Of a DNA stretch of 45,525 bases, positions 35,069 to 42,922 are shown in pieces (position 1 is the first letter of the stretch; every line of letters starts with the position of its first letter). Made by a program: the position numbers and the translations under genes. Below the pieces are notes generated by a model. It saw only the letters and a program-made list of their open reading frames with translations. It was not told the DNA's origin and did not search any database. This DNA is from Ignavibacteriaceae bacterium (GTDB lineage: Bacteria > Bacteroidota > Ignavibacteria > Ignavibacteriales > Ignavibacteriaceae), in the NCBI GenBank assembly GCA_013042995.1, contig JABDPB010000083.1, forward strand, positions 1 to 45,525, read 5' to 3'.

Positions 35069-35577
35069 TCAGTGCGATAAATTTTTGAGTTAAATAAAAA
35101 TTGCTCTAATTCATTCATCAAATATATGTAAACTGTGCTTCCAAAAATTAATCCAGTCGCTAATGAAAAGGCTTTCGAATAATCATAACTTCCGATAAAA
35201 ACTAAAAGAACGTCAACTAACACAACCGCTAATGAAATCAATAAAACTTTTTTATTCAATTGATTTCTTTTTGAGAAGAAAAATGCAAATGCGGTTATCA
35301 TTGCACCAAAATAAATTCCTGCACATCTAGCACAAACCATCAGTTGATGGTTACCAAAAGAAATACTTTTTTCACTTTGCTGATGACAGACGGTTGAATA
35401 AAGATTTTTAAATACAAATTGCAATAAAACATTATTTAATTGATTAAATAAAAGCGGATACAAAATCCCAATAGTCCAGAGGAAAAGTAATGAAAATACC
35501 AACAACCTGAATGTGATAAGTTTAAAGGGTGGAATAGATGGATGAGCTGAAGTATTATTTAATTGAGAGTAGAACAA
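35065..35577 (-). CDS. DUF2085 family membrane protein
   Basis: A 170-residue protein with four predicted transmembrane helices. The signature STVCHQQSEKSISFGNHQLMVCARCAGIYFGA is the hallmark of DUF2085: a Cys-His pair at the end of the first helix followed by a C-x-x-C pair, which together could form a metal site or a redox-active cluster at the membrane surface. Biochemical function of the family is unknown to me. The gene lies two bases after the NHL-type gene upstream and overlaps the next by 4 bp. The set secreted sensor-like protein plus membrane Cys/His protein plus two small membrane proteins may form one envelope unit. Confidence 0.82.
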   Translation of the reverse strand: MFYSQLNNTSAHPSIPPFKLITFRLLVFSLLFLWTIGILYPLLFNQLNNVLLQFVFKNLYSTVCHQQSEKSISFGNHQLMVCARCAGIYFGAMITAFAFFFSKRNQLNKKVLLISLAVVLVDVLLVFIGSYDYSKAFSLATGLIFGSTVYIYLMNELEQFLFNSKIYRTE

Positions 35578-35579
35578 TC

Positions 35580-36431
35580 TTAATTTTTTGTTCTGTTAAA
35601 AACAAAAATTTGTTTTTTTGTCAGCACATAAAGTTTGTTATTATATACAATTGAAGATACAATCTCTAATTTCTCTTCAATGCCGATTAACTTAACTTCA
35701 TTTATTATCAACTCAGGATTTCTGAGATTTGCGTAAAATATTTTCTCATCAGTATTTACGACAAGTTCGTTAAAAATAATTTTTATTGCCGTAAAATCAT
35801 GCTTGCCTTCTGCTCGTCCAATTCCATTTCCAAATTGATCGAAGATTAAAATTGAACTTTCATCGATTACAAAGATGTTGTTTTGCATTGATATACCGAT
35901 TTGTTTCGGATTTGTTAGTGAGTAATCTCCATAATCGTAACCGGCAAAATTTTGAACAAAATTTCCGAAAATATCAAATTTTACAATTCGCTGGTTTTCA
36001 GAATCTAAAATGAAAATATCTCCCTGGTTGGACATTGCAGCGCTGAGAGGATAGCCGAATTGCTCATCTTCAACAGAGCTTTCCCGAGTTGAGATTTGAA
36101 AATTATAGTTTAAATTTTTATCGAACCTTTGTATGCGGTGATTGTTTTTATCCGTTACAAAAACTTTCAGTGCGTCTGCAAAAACGTCAACCGGATTATC
36201 GAATGCACTTTCGCGCCATCCGTAACCCCCAATTGAGCGGATTTGTCTGCCGAGAGTATCAAGCATATAAATTTCATCAGTGCTTGAATCTGCAACGTAA
36301 ATAACACCTGCAGGATTTATAAAAAAAGAGGAAGTCCTTTTGAATTTGCCGAAGTTGTTCTCATATTCAAAAGTTTGTCCGTTAACAGAAAAACAAAATA
36401 AAATTATAATTGAGAGTGAAAGTAAACGCAT
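35580..36431 (-). CDS. Secreted NHL-repeat beta-propeller protein
   Basis: A 283-residue exported protein with a signal peptide (LLSLSIIILFCFSVNGQ). It has several NHL-like blades: INPAGVIYVADSSTDEIYMLDTLGRQIRSIG, FADALKVFVTDKNNHRIQRFDKNL, MSNQGDIFILDSENQRIVKFDIFGNFVQNF and a weaker fourth (QNNIFVIDESSILIFDQFG). Each has the D-x-x-N-x-R-I pattern of NHL motifs. Five to six blades would close a propeller, which generally binds proteins or glycans. It is the first of four tightly packed genes and has a 283-bp AT-rich region upstream that must contain the promoter; I could not assign one with confidence. Confidence 0.83.
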   Translation of the reverse strand: MRLLSLSIIILFCFSVNGQTFEYENNFGKFKRTSSFFINPAGVIYVADSSTDEIYMLDTLGRQIRSIGGYGWRESAFDNPVDVFADALKVFVTDKNNHRIQRFDKNLNYNFQISTRESSVEDEQFGYPLSAAMSNQGDIFILDSENQRIVKFDIFGNFVQNFAGYDYGDYSLTNPKQIGISMQNNIFVIDESSILIFDQFGNGIGRAEGKHDFTAIKIIFNELVVNTDEKIFYANLRNPELIINEVKLIGIEEKLEIVSSIVYNNKLYVLTKKQIFVFNRTKN

Positions 36432-36671
36432 AGTAAAAGTAGTAAATAAGATATTTCTTTTATCAATATTAGTAAATATTAGCTATAAAATAAACTGAAA
36501 AGATAATTACACTAGATCATTTAGTTAATCTAAAAGTAAACGGAAAACCAAATTAATTCTTCTGTAAATTTTTTTTTCGAAATGAAACATTTGTAAAAAA
36601 TTACAATCCGGTTAAATTGAGTTCTTTTGAATTATTGGGCCGATTAACAGGTTAGGGAATTGGTATTATCT

Positions 36672-36702
36672 TTGTAATTAGATAGGTGCTTTTCTATATT
36701 TG
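36672..36702 (+). promoter_or_regulatory. Bacteroidota-type promoter of tRNA-Gln/tRNA-Glu
   Basis: TTG at 36672-36674, a 20-nt spacer and a perfect TAnnTTTG box (TATATTTG, 36695-36702), ending 12 nt before tRNA-Gln. Both tRNAs are likely made from this start. The rest of the space 36432-36671 shows nothing but AT-rich sequence. Confidence 0.75.
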
Positions 36703-36714
36703 CATTTTGAATAC

Positions 36715-36788
36715 TGTCCCGTGGTGTAACTGGCTAACACATCTGACTCTGGATCAGAAGAGTCTAGGTTCGAGTCCTAGCGGGACAG
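36715..36788 (+). tRNA. tRNA-Gln (anticodon CTG)
   Basis: A 74-nt cloverleaf with acceptor stem TGTCCCG/CGGGACA, starting with U as usual for bacterial tRNA-Gln. The anticodon stem TCTGA/TCAGA carries loop CTCTGGA (anticodon CUG), and the T arm has GGTTCGAGTCC. The discriminator is G, and no CCA is encoded. A second Gln tRNA with UUG must exist elsewhere to read CAA. Confidence 0.96.
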
Positions 36789-36822
36789 CTTTTTTTGAAG
36801 AAAAGATAGAAAATTTTACATA

Positions 36823-36896
36823 GGCGCGTTCGTCTAGTGGCTTAGGACGCCGCCCTCTCAAGGCGGAGATCACGGGTTCGAATCCCGTACGCGCTA
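36823..36896 (+). tRNA. tRNA-Glu (anticodon CTC)
   Basis: A 74-nt cloverleaf. The acceptor stem GGCGCGT pairs with ACGCGCT including a G-U first pair, the D arm is GTCT/GGAC, the anticodon stem CCGCC/GGCGG carries loop CTCTCAA (anticodon CUC), and the T arm has GGGTTCGAATCCC. The discriminator is A, and CCA is not encoded. It lies 34 nt after tRNA-Gln and just before a strong terminator, so the two form one transcript. Confidence 0.94.
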
Positions 36897-36902
36897 CATA
36901 AT

Positions 36903-36929
36903 AAAGGCGAACAATCAAGTTCGCCTTTT
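36903..36929 (+). terminator. Strong intrinsic terminator of the tRNA-Gln/Glu unit
   Basis: A perfect 10-bp stem, AAAGGCGAAC (36903-36912) and GTTCGCCTTT (36919-36928), encloses a 6-nt loop, with an extra T after the stem. Confidence 0.9.
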
Positions 36930-36975
36930 GCTTATCAAAATATTGGAAAAACTTTAAATAGATTTGATAAAAGTA

Positions 36976-37205
36976 TCTTTATTTGTGAAAACAAAAGACA
37001 AGATGGTTTCCACAGGGATTGCTTTGCAAAAAAAAACAGCGCTAAATACGGGATGAATTAATAAAATAAAGAGCTTTGCATAAATACAAATGTACGTGCA
37101 AATGCTGCAGGACGTTTAGATGCTTGTGAGTATGGAGTGTCTTTTCCTATTTATCCGGAACAAGTTTGGTATGGTGGTGTATCGTTAAATGATGTGGGGA
37201 AATAA
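36976..37205 (+). pseudogene. Decayed thioredoxin-like [2Fe-2S] ferredoxin gene
   Basis: The space between the tRNA terminator and nth is not empty. In one frame from 36976 it reads SLFVKTKDKMVSTGIALQKK and then hits a TGA at 37051. In a different frame from 37086 it reads TNVRANAAGRLDACEYGVSF followed by PIYPEQVWYGGVSLNDVGK and a TAA at 37203. The second part matches the end of thioredoxin-like 2Fe-2S ferredoxins (normally AGCLDxCExGP and YPExVWYGxV), and the first part their start (FVCT, GCCxQK). Three of the four cluster cysteines are gone (K, I/A and R in their places), a frameshift lies between the halves, and a stop is present. It cannot make a functional protein. The family match is from memory of the motif, not a search. 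Confidence 0.75.
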
Positions 37206-37253
37206 TTCACGAGTACCTCATTAAAAATATATCTGTTTATAGATTGAAAATTA

Positions 37254-37922
37254 ATGATGAAAAATTTAACAGGTAATAATTCTGAACGAGAAATAATAAG
37301 AGCCAATGATATTCTGAAAAAATTAAAAAAAGAATATCCTGCTGCAAGAATTGCACTTAATTTTAATTCACCGTTTCAGCTTTTAATTTCTACGATTCTA
37401 TCAGCACAATGTAATGATGAGCGTGTAAATATTGTTACAAAAACTCTATTCAAAAAGTATAAATCACCACAGGACTTTATTCGATTATCAACTATAGAAT
37501 TGGAAAAAGAAATTTTCTCAACAGGATTTTACAAGCAGAAAGCTAAAAACATTAAAAATTGCTGCAAAGTTTTAGTTGAAAAATTCAAGAGCGAAGTTCC
37601 TAAAAATTTTGATGAACTAGTTTCACTTCCGGGAGTCGGAAGAAAAACTGCTTCAGTTGTAGTCGGTAACGCTTTTGGAATTCCTGCAATAGCTGTGGAT
37701 ACACATGTTATAAGGCTTTCAAATCTTATGGGATTTATCGCGCTCGAGAGCCCAGAAAAAATTGAAGAAAGATTAAAAGAACTTTTTTCTAAAAAAGAAT
37801 GGATTAATTTAGGTCACTACTTAATGAATCATGGAAGAAATACTTGTATTGCCAGAAGACCAAAATGTTTATCTTGTATTGTTGGAAATTTATGTCCGTC
37901 ATTTAATCCTATTGAAAGATAA
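37254..37922 (+). CDS. nth: Endonuclease III (DNA glycosylase/AP lyase)
   Basis: A base-excision repair enzyme that removes oxidised pyrimidines and cuts abasic sites. It has 222 residues. The helix-hairpin-helix is LVSLPGVGRKTASVVVGNAFG with the catalytic lysine K131, and the conserved aspartate is D149 (AVDTHVIRLSNLMGF). The [4Fe-4S] cluster ligands C198, C205, C208 and C214 follow the canonical C-x6-C-x2-C-x5-C spacing. Two ATGs in tandem (37254, 37257) are possible starts; no clear Shine-Dalgarno is seen. The HD-domain gene follows closely. The decayed ferredoxin gene upstream is a pseudogene and unlikely to affect it. Confidence 0.97.
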   Translation: MMKNLTGNNSEREIIRANDILKKLKKEYPAARIALNFNSPFQLLISTILSAQCNDERVNIVTKTLFKKYKSPQDFIRLSTIELEKEIFSTGFYKQKAKNIKNCCKVLVEKFKSEVPKNFDELVSLPGVGRKTASVVVGNAFGIPAIAVDTHVIRLSNLMGFIALESPEKIEERLKELFSKKEWINLGHYLMNHGRNTCIARRPKCLSCIVGNLCPSFNPIER

Positions 37923-37937
37923 AAATTGGAGAAAAAC

Positions 37938-38504
37938 ATGGATGATAGTCATCGCAGCAGAGACTTTTGTCTTTCTATTTTGAAAGAACATACTAAAAGT
38001 CATAGCTTGCTTAATCATGCTTATGCTGTCGAAACTTGTGTACGTGCATATGCAGAAAAATTTAACAATGATGTTGATTACTGGGGAAACGTTGCGTTGC
38101 TCCACGATTTTGACTATGAAATGTTTCCAACAGAAGAAGGACACCCTTTTAGGGGATCTGAAATATTAAAAGAAAAAGGATTTACGGAAGAATTCAGAAA
38201 CGCAGTTCTTTCACATGCAGATTACACGGGAGTACCTCGTATTTATTTACTGGAAAAAGTTCTCTTTGCCTGCGATGAACTTGCAGGATTTATAACTGCA
38301 GTAACCTATGTTCGACCGTCTAAATCAATTGAAGAAGTAAAAGTAAAATCGGTTACTAAAAAAATGAAAGATAAAGCATTTGCTCGTGCGGTTAGCAGAG
38401 AAGATATCAAAAGAGGTGCTGAAGAGCTCGGCGTTCCTTTGGAGGAGCATATTGAATTTTGCATAAATGCAATGAAAAATAATAAGGAAAAACTTGGATT
38501 ATGA
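37938..38504 (+). CDS. HD-domain protein, putative metal-dependent phosphohydrolase
   Basis: A 188-residue protein with the HD fold: H27 (LLNHAYAVE), H56-D57 (NVALLHDFDYE), a third metal-ligand region at HPFRG, and SHADYTG further on. This is the small stand-alone HDIG-like type, likely hydrolysing a nucleotide or cyclic nucleotide; no partner domain identifies the substrate. I use the ATG at 37938, because GGAG at 37928-37931 is 6 bp upstream; a TTG at 37926 is the alternative and would place the start inside the site. It lies 15 bp after nth. The peroxiredoxin stub begins in its last codons. Confidence 0.87.
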   Translation: MDDSHRSRDFCLSILKEHTKSHSLLNHAYAVETCVRAYAEKFNNDVDYWGNVALLHDFDYEMFPTEEGHPFRGSEILKEKGFTEEFRNAVLSHADYTGVPRIYLLEKVLFACDELAGFITAVTYVRPSKSIEEVKVKSVTKKMKDKAFARAVSREDIKRGAEELGVPLEEHIEFCINAMKNNKEKLGL

Positions 38505-38560
38505 AAGCAGGGGATACTGTACCAAACTTTACGTTAATTGATGAGAATAGGAATGATTAA
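38501..38560 (+). pseudogene. Truncated peroxiredoxin (AhpC/TSA-type) N-terminal fragment
   Basis: An ATG overlapping the HD-gene stop by 4 bp (ATGA) opens MKAGDTVPNFTLIDENRND and then TAA. This is the standard N-terminus of AhpC/TSA and Bcp-type peroxiredoxins (MKxGDxAPDFTLxDxxGN), ending at the point where the strand before the catalytic cysteine should begin. The following ~270 bases contain no continuation in any frame, so the rest has been deleted. The coupled start suggests the ancestor was translated together with the HD protein. Confidence 0.6.
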
Positions 38561-38836
38561 AAGAAAATTTGTTACAATATGTAGGGCAAAATGAATCATT
38601 TGTCATGAAAGTATATTAAATGTAAATTCAGTAAAACTTTGTGTAATATTGAGTTTAGTAATAAGGCTTGCATTATGATATTTGACTTGACTGGTAAACA
38701 GATACTTCCTTAAATTTAAGCAAATTAAAGGAGATTTTATACAGGATTTTGCTACACACATTTAATCTAATTTGATTAAATAGAATAACTTATATTTTAC
38801 TCGTAATCATCTGGATAAAAGGATCAGATTAAAATT
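38561..38836. other. Non-coding AT-rich stretch upstream of porU
   Basis: There is no convincing gene, RNA or repeat. TTG at 38772-38774 with TATATTTT at 38791-38798 is a weak promoter match (spacer 16). AAAAGGA at 38817-38823 is too far from the porU ATG to be its ribosome binding site with certainty. A short MIFDLTGKQILP frame near 38674 is discussed under rejected items. Confidence 0.5.
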
Positions 38837-41800
38837 ATGAAAAGCAAAATCTTGTTAATGCTCCTGGGTTTTTCCTGCCTATTATTTCCGCAAAAAGATA
38901 TCCGCATAATTTCGTCAAAGCAATCTTCAATTGTTATTGAGTATACACCTTTTTATTTAGATACTTCTGTCAACAAAATTGAAAACCAAGTATTTAGAAA
39001 TATTGATTTAGCATTCGGGCAATTTGATGATAAAGTTGAATTTGGAACACCTGCTGTTCCTGAAAGAAGACTTATTCTAGGTGTTCCCTCTGAAACAGGT
39101 AACACAATCAGGATATTGGCTTCTATTTACGAAGAAATTTCTGGTAAAGTTATTCCGTTTCCATTTTATGAAATAGATGGTGGATTGAACGTTCCTATTT
39201 ATAAAACTTCTGCAGAATATTTTACTTATCAGGATTATCCAGAACTAGTTTCATTTGGAGATTACGGAATTTCAAGAAATCTTGGATTACAAACAATAAG
39301 AGTTTTTCCTGTTAGGTTCGATGTAAACACAAACACAATTCGGCTATATAAAAAAATAGTTTTCCAAATTGATTTTGCTTCTGCACAATTTTCAGGTGAA
39401 AGTGTGGAGGATGATCTGCTAAAGTATTCTATTTTGAACTATAGTTCTGCAAAAAGTTGGATAAAGAATGAAAAGAGGTTAAAAAAAGTATCAGCGGTGA
39501 ACAGTGTGTTAGCGACCGGAAGCTGGGTAAAATTTGAAACCCCCGAAGAAGGAATTTATAAAATTGATAGAACGATGATGGAAACATATGGTTTTGACCC
39601 TGCTTCCATTGATCCACGCACAATAAAAATTTATAATAATGGAGGAAAGGTCTTATCAGAAAATCCAGAAGCATCAAGGCCGGCTGATTTAGTTGAAAAT
39701 GCAATTCAGGTATTCGGTGAAAGCGATGGCACGTTTGATGCCGGCGATTATATTTTATTCTATGGAAGAGGATCTACATTTAGAGAATTTGATTCAAATA
39801 CTAGCACAATAGAAAAATACAGGCACCCTTACAGTTCTAAAAACTTTTATTGGATAACCTATGGCGGTGCTAATGGAAAAAGAATACAGAATAAAGAAAG
39901 CTTTAATGGACCTGCAGACTTTGAGCAAAATACCACAAAAGCTTTTGTAGATTACGAAGTTGACAAAATAAATCTTGCAAATACGGGCAGGGAATTTTTT
40001 GGAGATGATTTTTCATTATCGGTCCCTGCAAGAACTTATCTAAATAAATTAGATGGTAGAATTAGCTCACAGCCAATAAATTATAAGTTTAGGTTTGTAA
40101 ATGCTGATGAGATTGGGGCGCCTTTTTCACTTTCCGAAAATTCTACTACAATTTTTAATAAATTTTTTAATGGTTACACAACTTCTTATACCGTTGGTAA
40201 AGCATATACTGAAACTGCGGCTTATAACGGTGTGCTTCCTGATAACAGGAGTGTGCTACAATTCAATTTTAATGCTCAATCATCCTCTACAATTGGATAT
40301 CTGGACTATTATGAAATCTTATACATAAGAGACTTAAAATACTTTGACAGCAATATTTTATTCTTTTCTTCAGATTCTGCAGCTGTCGTTGAATATTACC
40401 TATATGGATTTCCCTCAACCAACATTAAAGTTTTTGATGTAACAGAATTTAGTGATGTTAAAATAATTTCAGATCATTTATTACTTAGCGGTGGTGACTG
40501 CAGGTTTAGAGTTAGTGAACAGAAGGATTCTATTACAAAATATATTGCTGTGGGAAACGATGATTTCTTATCTCCATTAAATCCTGTTGCAGTAGACAAT
40601 TCTAACTTAAGAGGGGTTAATGAGGGCGCTAAGTTTATAATAATTTCACACAAGGAATTTTTGGAATCAGCAGAAAGGTTGAAAACTTATCGTGAAAATA
40701 ATGCACCAATTCCTATTTCTACAATTGTAGTAGATGTTGAAAAAATATATAATGAGTTTTCGGGTGGGATTATGGATGTATCTGCTATAAGAGACTTTCT
40801 CAAATATTGTTTTGATAACTGGCAGATCAAACCTGAATATTTTCTGTTTTTTGGTAAAGGAACCTATGATTACAAGGATGTAGAAGGTTTTGGTGATAAC
40901 TTTATTCCAACTTGGCAAACGGTAGAATCACTGCAATTAATTTTTGGTAGAGATTCATATACTTCCGATGATTTTTTCGCACGATTCGATGCAGCAGACT
41001 TTAAACCTGATATTGCTTTTGGAAGAATTTCTGCAAGAAATAAAACCGAAGCTCAAAACTATGTTGATAAAATCATTTTTTATGAACGCAACAGCGAAAA
41101 AGGAAACTGGAGAAACCTTATTACTCTAGTTGCCGATGACGGATATACATCAACTAGTTATGAAGGAAGCTTGCACACTGCCCCTGCAGAAAATCTATCT
41201 CAAAATATTATTCCCCCATCATTCGATATCAAGAAAATTTATGCAGCAGATTATCCTGTTATTCTTACTGGAAGTGGAAGACGGAAACCTACTTGTAACA
41301 ATGATATTCTCAATACGATGAACAAGGGTACTTTATTGGTGAATTATATCGGGCACGGCAATCCTGAGGTTTGGGCGCATGAGTTTATCTTTGAAAGAAG
41401 CGTAGCAATACCTCAACTAGAAAATGACAAATATTTTTTCCTTTGTGCTGCTACTTGCAATTTTGGTTATTATGATATTCCCAATTTTCAAAGTGGCGCA
41501 GAAGAATTAATGTTTCTGCCGGATGCTGGCGCTATTGCAACGTTTAATTCTGCAAGATTAGTTTTTGCAGGGCAGAATAATTCTCTCAATTTCGTGCTCA
41601 TGAGTAATTTGCTCGAATTGCCAAGAGAAGAAATTAATCTACCAGTTGCACTTGGATATTCTGTTTTTAGAACAAAGCTTACCAGGAATAGCATAAACGA
41701 TCAAAAATTTCATCTACTTGGTGATCCAACTTTGCGATTGCAAATACCTCAATACTTTGGAAATGTTGATTCTTTAAATGGACTTGTTTTGGATAGTCTA

Positions 41801-42811
41801 ATCCAATTGAAAGCACTCAGTAACGCACGAATTTCAGGTACTATTCTTAAACCTGATAGTACAGAATGGAATGATTACAATGGTGAAGGAATTTTAACCG
41901 TTTACGATTCGGAAAGAAATAAACTGCTTGAAGAAATAAACTACCCGATTGTAATTCCTGGTGGAGTAATTTTTAGAGGAAGAGTTTCTGTAAACAGCGG
42001 TGAGTTTAATGCTCAATTTGTTGTTCCGAAGGATATTATTTATGAAAATAAGAGAGGCAAAATACAATTCTATTTTTTAAATGGATTTTCGGATGGGCTG
42101 GCTTTTTCAAATAACATTGTTGTTGGCGGAACTGATACAACAACTATCAACGATGGCGAAGGACCGGAGATTGAGATTTTTTTTGATGATGCTTCATATA
42201 ATAATGCTTACTTGGTTGGACCTGAACCAGAATTAATTGTTAAACTTTCAGATGAGACAGGATTGAATGTTACAGGTACCGGTGTGGGACATAAACTGGA
42301 AGGAATTTTAAATGAAGATGAAGGAAACCCAATCGATTTCACCGAATTCTTTACCGGTGATTTAGATGCTGGCAGTAAGAGCGGTGAAGTGAAGTATCAA
42401 TTTATAAAACTTAGTGAAGGTGATTATCTTTTAGATGTAAAAGCATGGGATGTATTTAATAATTTTTCAACCGAAGGTGCAAACTTTACTGTTTTAAGTA
42501 CGGACAATCTTGTAATTCGCGATGTTTATAATTATCCTAATCCATTTAAATCGAATACTACCTTTACGTTTCAGCAAAATTTAAATCGCCCGGTTGATGT
42601 AAGGATCAAAGTATATACAATCGCAGGAAGAATGATAAAAGAAATTGAGCAAAAAAATATAAACCAGAAGTTTGTTAAAATTAATTGGGATGGTAGAGAT
42701 GCCGACGGTGATTGGCTGGCAAACGGTACCTATCTTTACAAATTAATTGTTATAACCACTGATGGTGAGTACAGTGAAAGTTTAATTGGTAAAATGGCTG
42801 TAATAAAATAA
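38837..42811 (+). CDS. porU: T9SS C25-family protein, PorU (putative sortase)
   Basis: PorU is the T9SS component that cuts off the sorting domains of exported cargo at the outer membrane and links them to surface anchors. The 1324-residue protein has a signal peptide (LLMLLGFSCLLFPQ), an N-terminal PorU prodomain-like region with GTPAVPERRLILGVPSE, and the catalytic C25 domain (~600-960) with H840 (LLVNYIGHGNPE) and C874 (LCAATCNFGYYD). A CTD-type sorting domain occupies ~1228-1324 (YNYPNPFKSN, IYTIAGRMIKEI-like VYTIAGRM, WDGRDADGDW). Compared with the C25 gene at 1880, this one is shorter and lies directly before porV, the defined PorU partner, so it is the sortase rather than a cargo protease. 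The catalytic dyad is intact. Confidence 0.88.
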   Translation: MKSKILLMLLGFSCLLFPQKDIRIISSKQSSIVIEYTPFYLDTSVNKIENQVFRNIDLAFGQFDDKVEFGTPAVPERRLILGVPSETGNTIRILASIYEEISGKVIPFPFYEIDGGLNVPIYKTSAEYFTYQDYPELVSFGDYGISRNLGLQTIRVFPVRFDVNTNTIRLYKKIVFQIDFASAQFSGESVEDDLLKYSILNYSSAKSWIKNEKRLKKVSAVNSVLATGSWVKFETPEEGIYKIDRTMMETYGFDPASIDPRTIKIYNNGGKVLSENPEASRPADLVENAIQVFGESDGTFDAGDYILFYGRGSTFREFDSNTSTIEKYRHPYSSKNFYWITYGGANGKRIQNKESFNGPADFEQNTTKAFVDYEVDKINLANTGREFFGDDFSLSVPARTYLNKLDGRISSQPINYKFRFVNADEIGAPFSLSENSTTIFNKFFNGYTTSYTVGKAYTETAAYNGVLPDNRSVLQFNFNAQSSSTIGYLDYYEILYIRDLKYFDSNILFFSSDSAAVVEYYLYGFPSTNIKVFDVTEFSDVKIISDHLLLSGGDCRFRVSEQKDSITKYIAVGNDDFLSPLNPVAVDNSNLRGVNEGAKFIIISHKEFLESAERLKTYRENNAPIPISTIVVDVEKIYNEFSGGIMDVSAIRDFLKYCFDNWQIKPEYFLFFGKGTYDYKDVEGFGDNFIPTWQTVESLQLIFGRDSYTSDDFFARFDAADFKPDIAFGRISARNKTEAQNYVDKIIFYERNSEKGNWRNLITLVADDGYTSTSYEGSLHTAPAENLSQNIIPPSFDIKKIYAADYPVILTGSGRRKPTCNNDILNTMNKGTLLVNYIGHGNPEVWAHEFIFERSVAIPQLENDKYFFLCAATCNFGYYDIPNFQSGAEELMFLPDAGAIATFNSARLVFAGQNNSLNFVLMSNLLELPREEINLPVALGYSVFRTKLTRNSINDQKFHLLGDPTLRLQIPQYFGNVDSLNGLVLDSLIQLKALSNARISGTILKPDSTEWNDYNGEGILTVYDSERNKLLEEINYPIVIPGGVIFRGRVSVNSGEFNAQFVVPKDIIYENKRGKIQFYFLNGFSDGLAFSNNIVVGGTDTTTINDGEGPEIEIFFDDASYNNAYLVGPEPELIVKLSDETGLNVTGTGVGHKLEGILNEDEGNPIDFTEFFTGDLDAGSKSGEVKYQFIKLSEGDYLLDVKAWDVFNNFSTEGANFTVLSTDNLVIRDVYNYPNPFKSNTTFTFQQNLNRPVDVRIKVYTIAGRMIKEIEQKNINQKFVKINWDGRDADGDWLANGTYLYKLIVITTDGEYSESLIGKMAVIK

Positions 42812-42922
42812 GCTCAATTTTTTAGTGTTTTTAATGTAAATAATTTTCTTATATTTCATAATTCAATAGGACAAAGAATGATACAAAAGGAAGCGTTTAA
42901 ATCTTTCCGGAGGGAGAATAGA

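Noticed and set aside
38674-38712. Short frame MIFDLTGKQILP upstream of porU, similar to a T9SS sorting-domain strand
   Set aside because: Twelve residues are too few to separate from chance in AT-rich DNA, and nothing supporting lies on either side.
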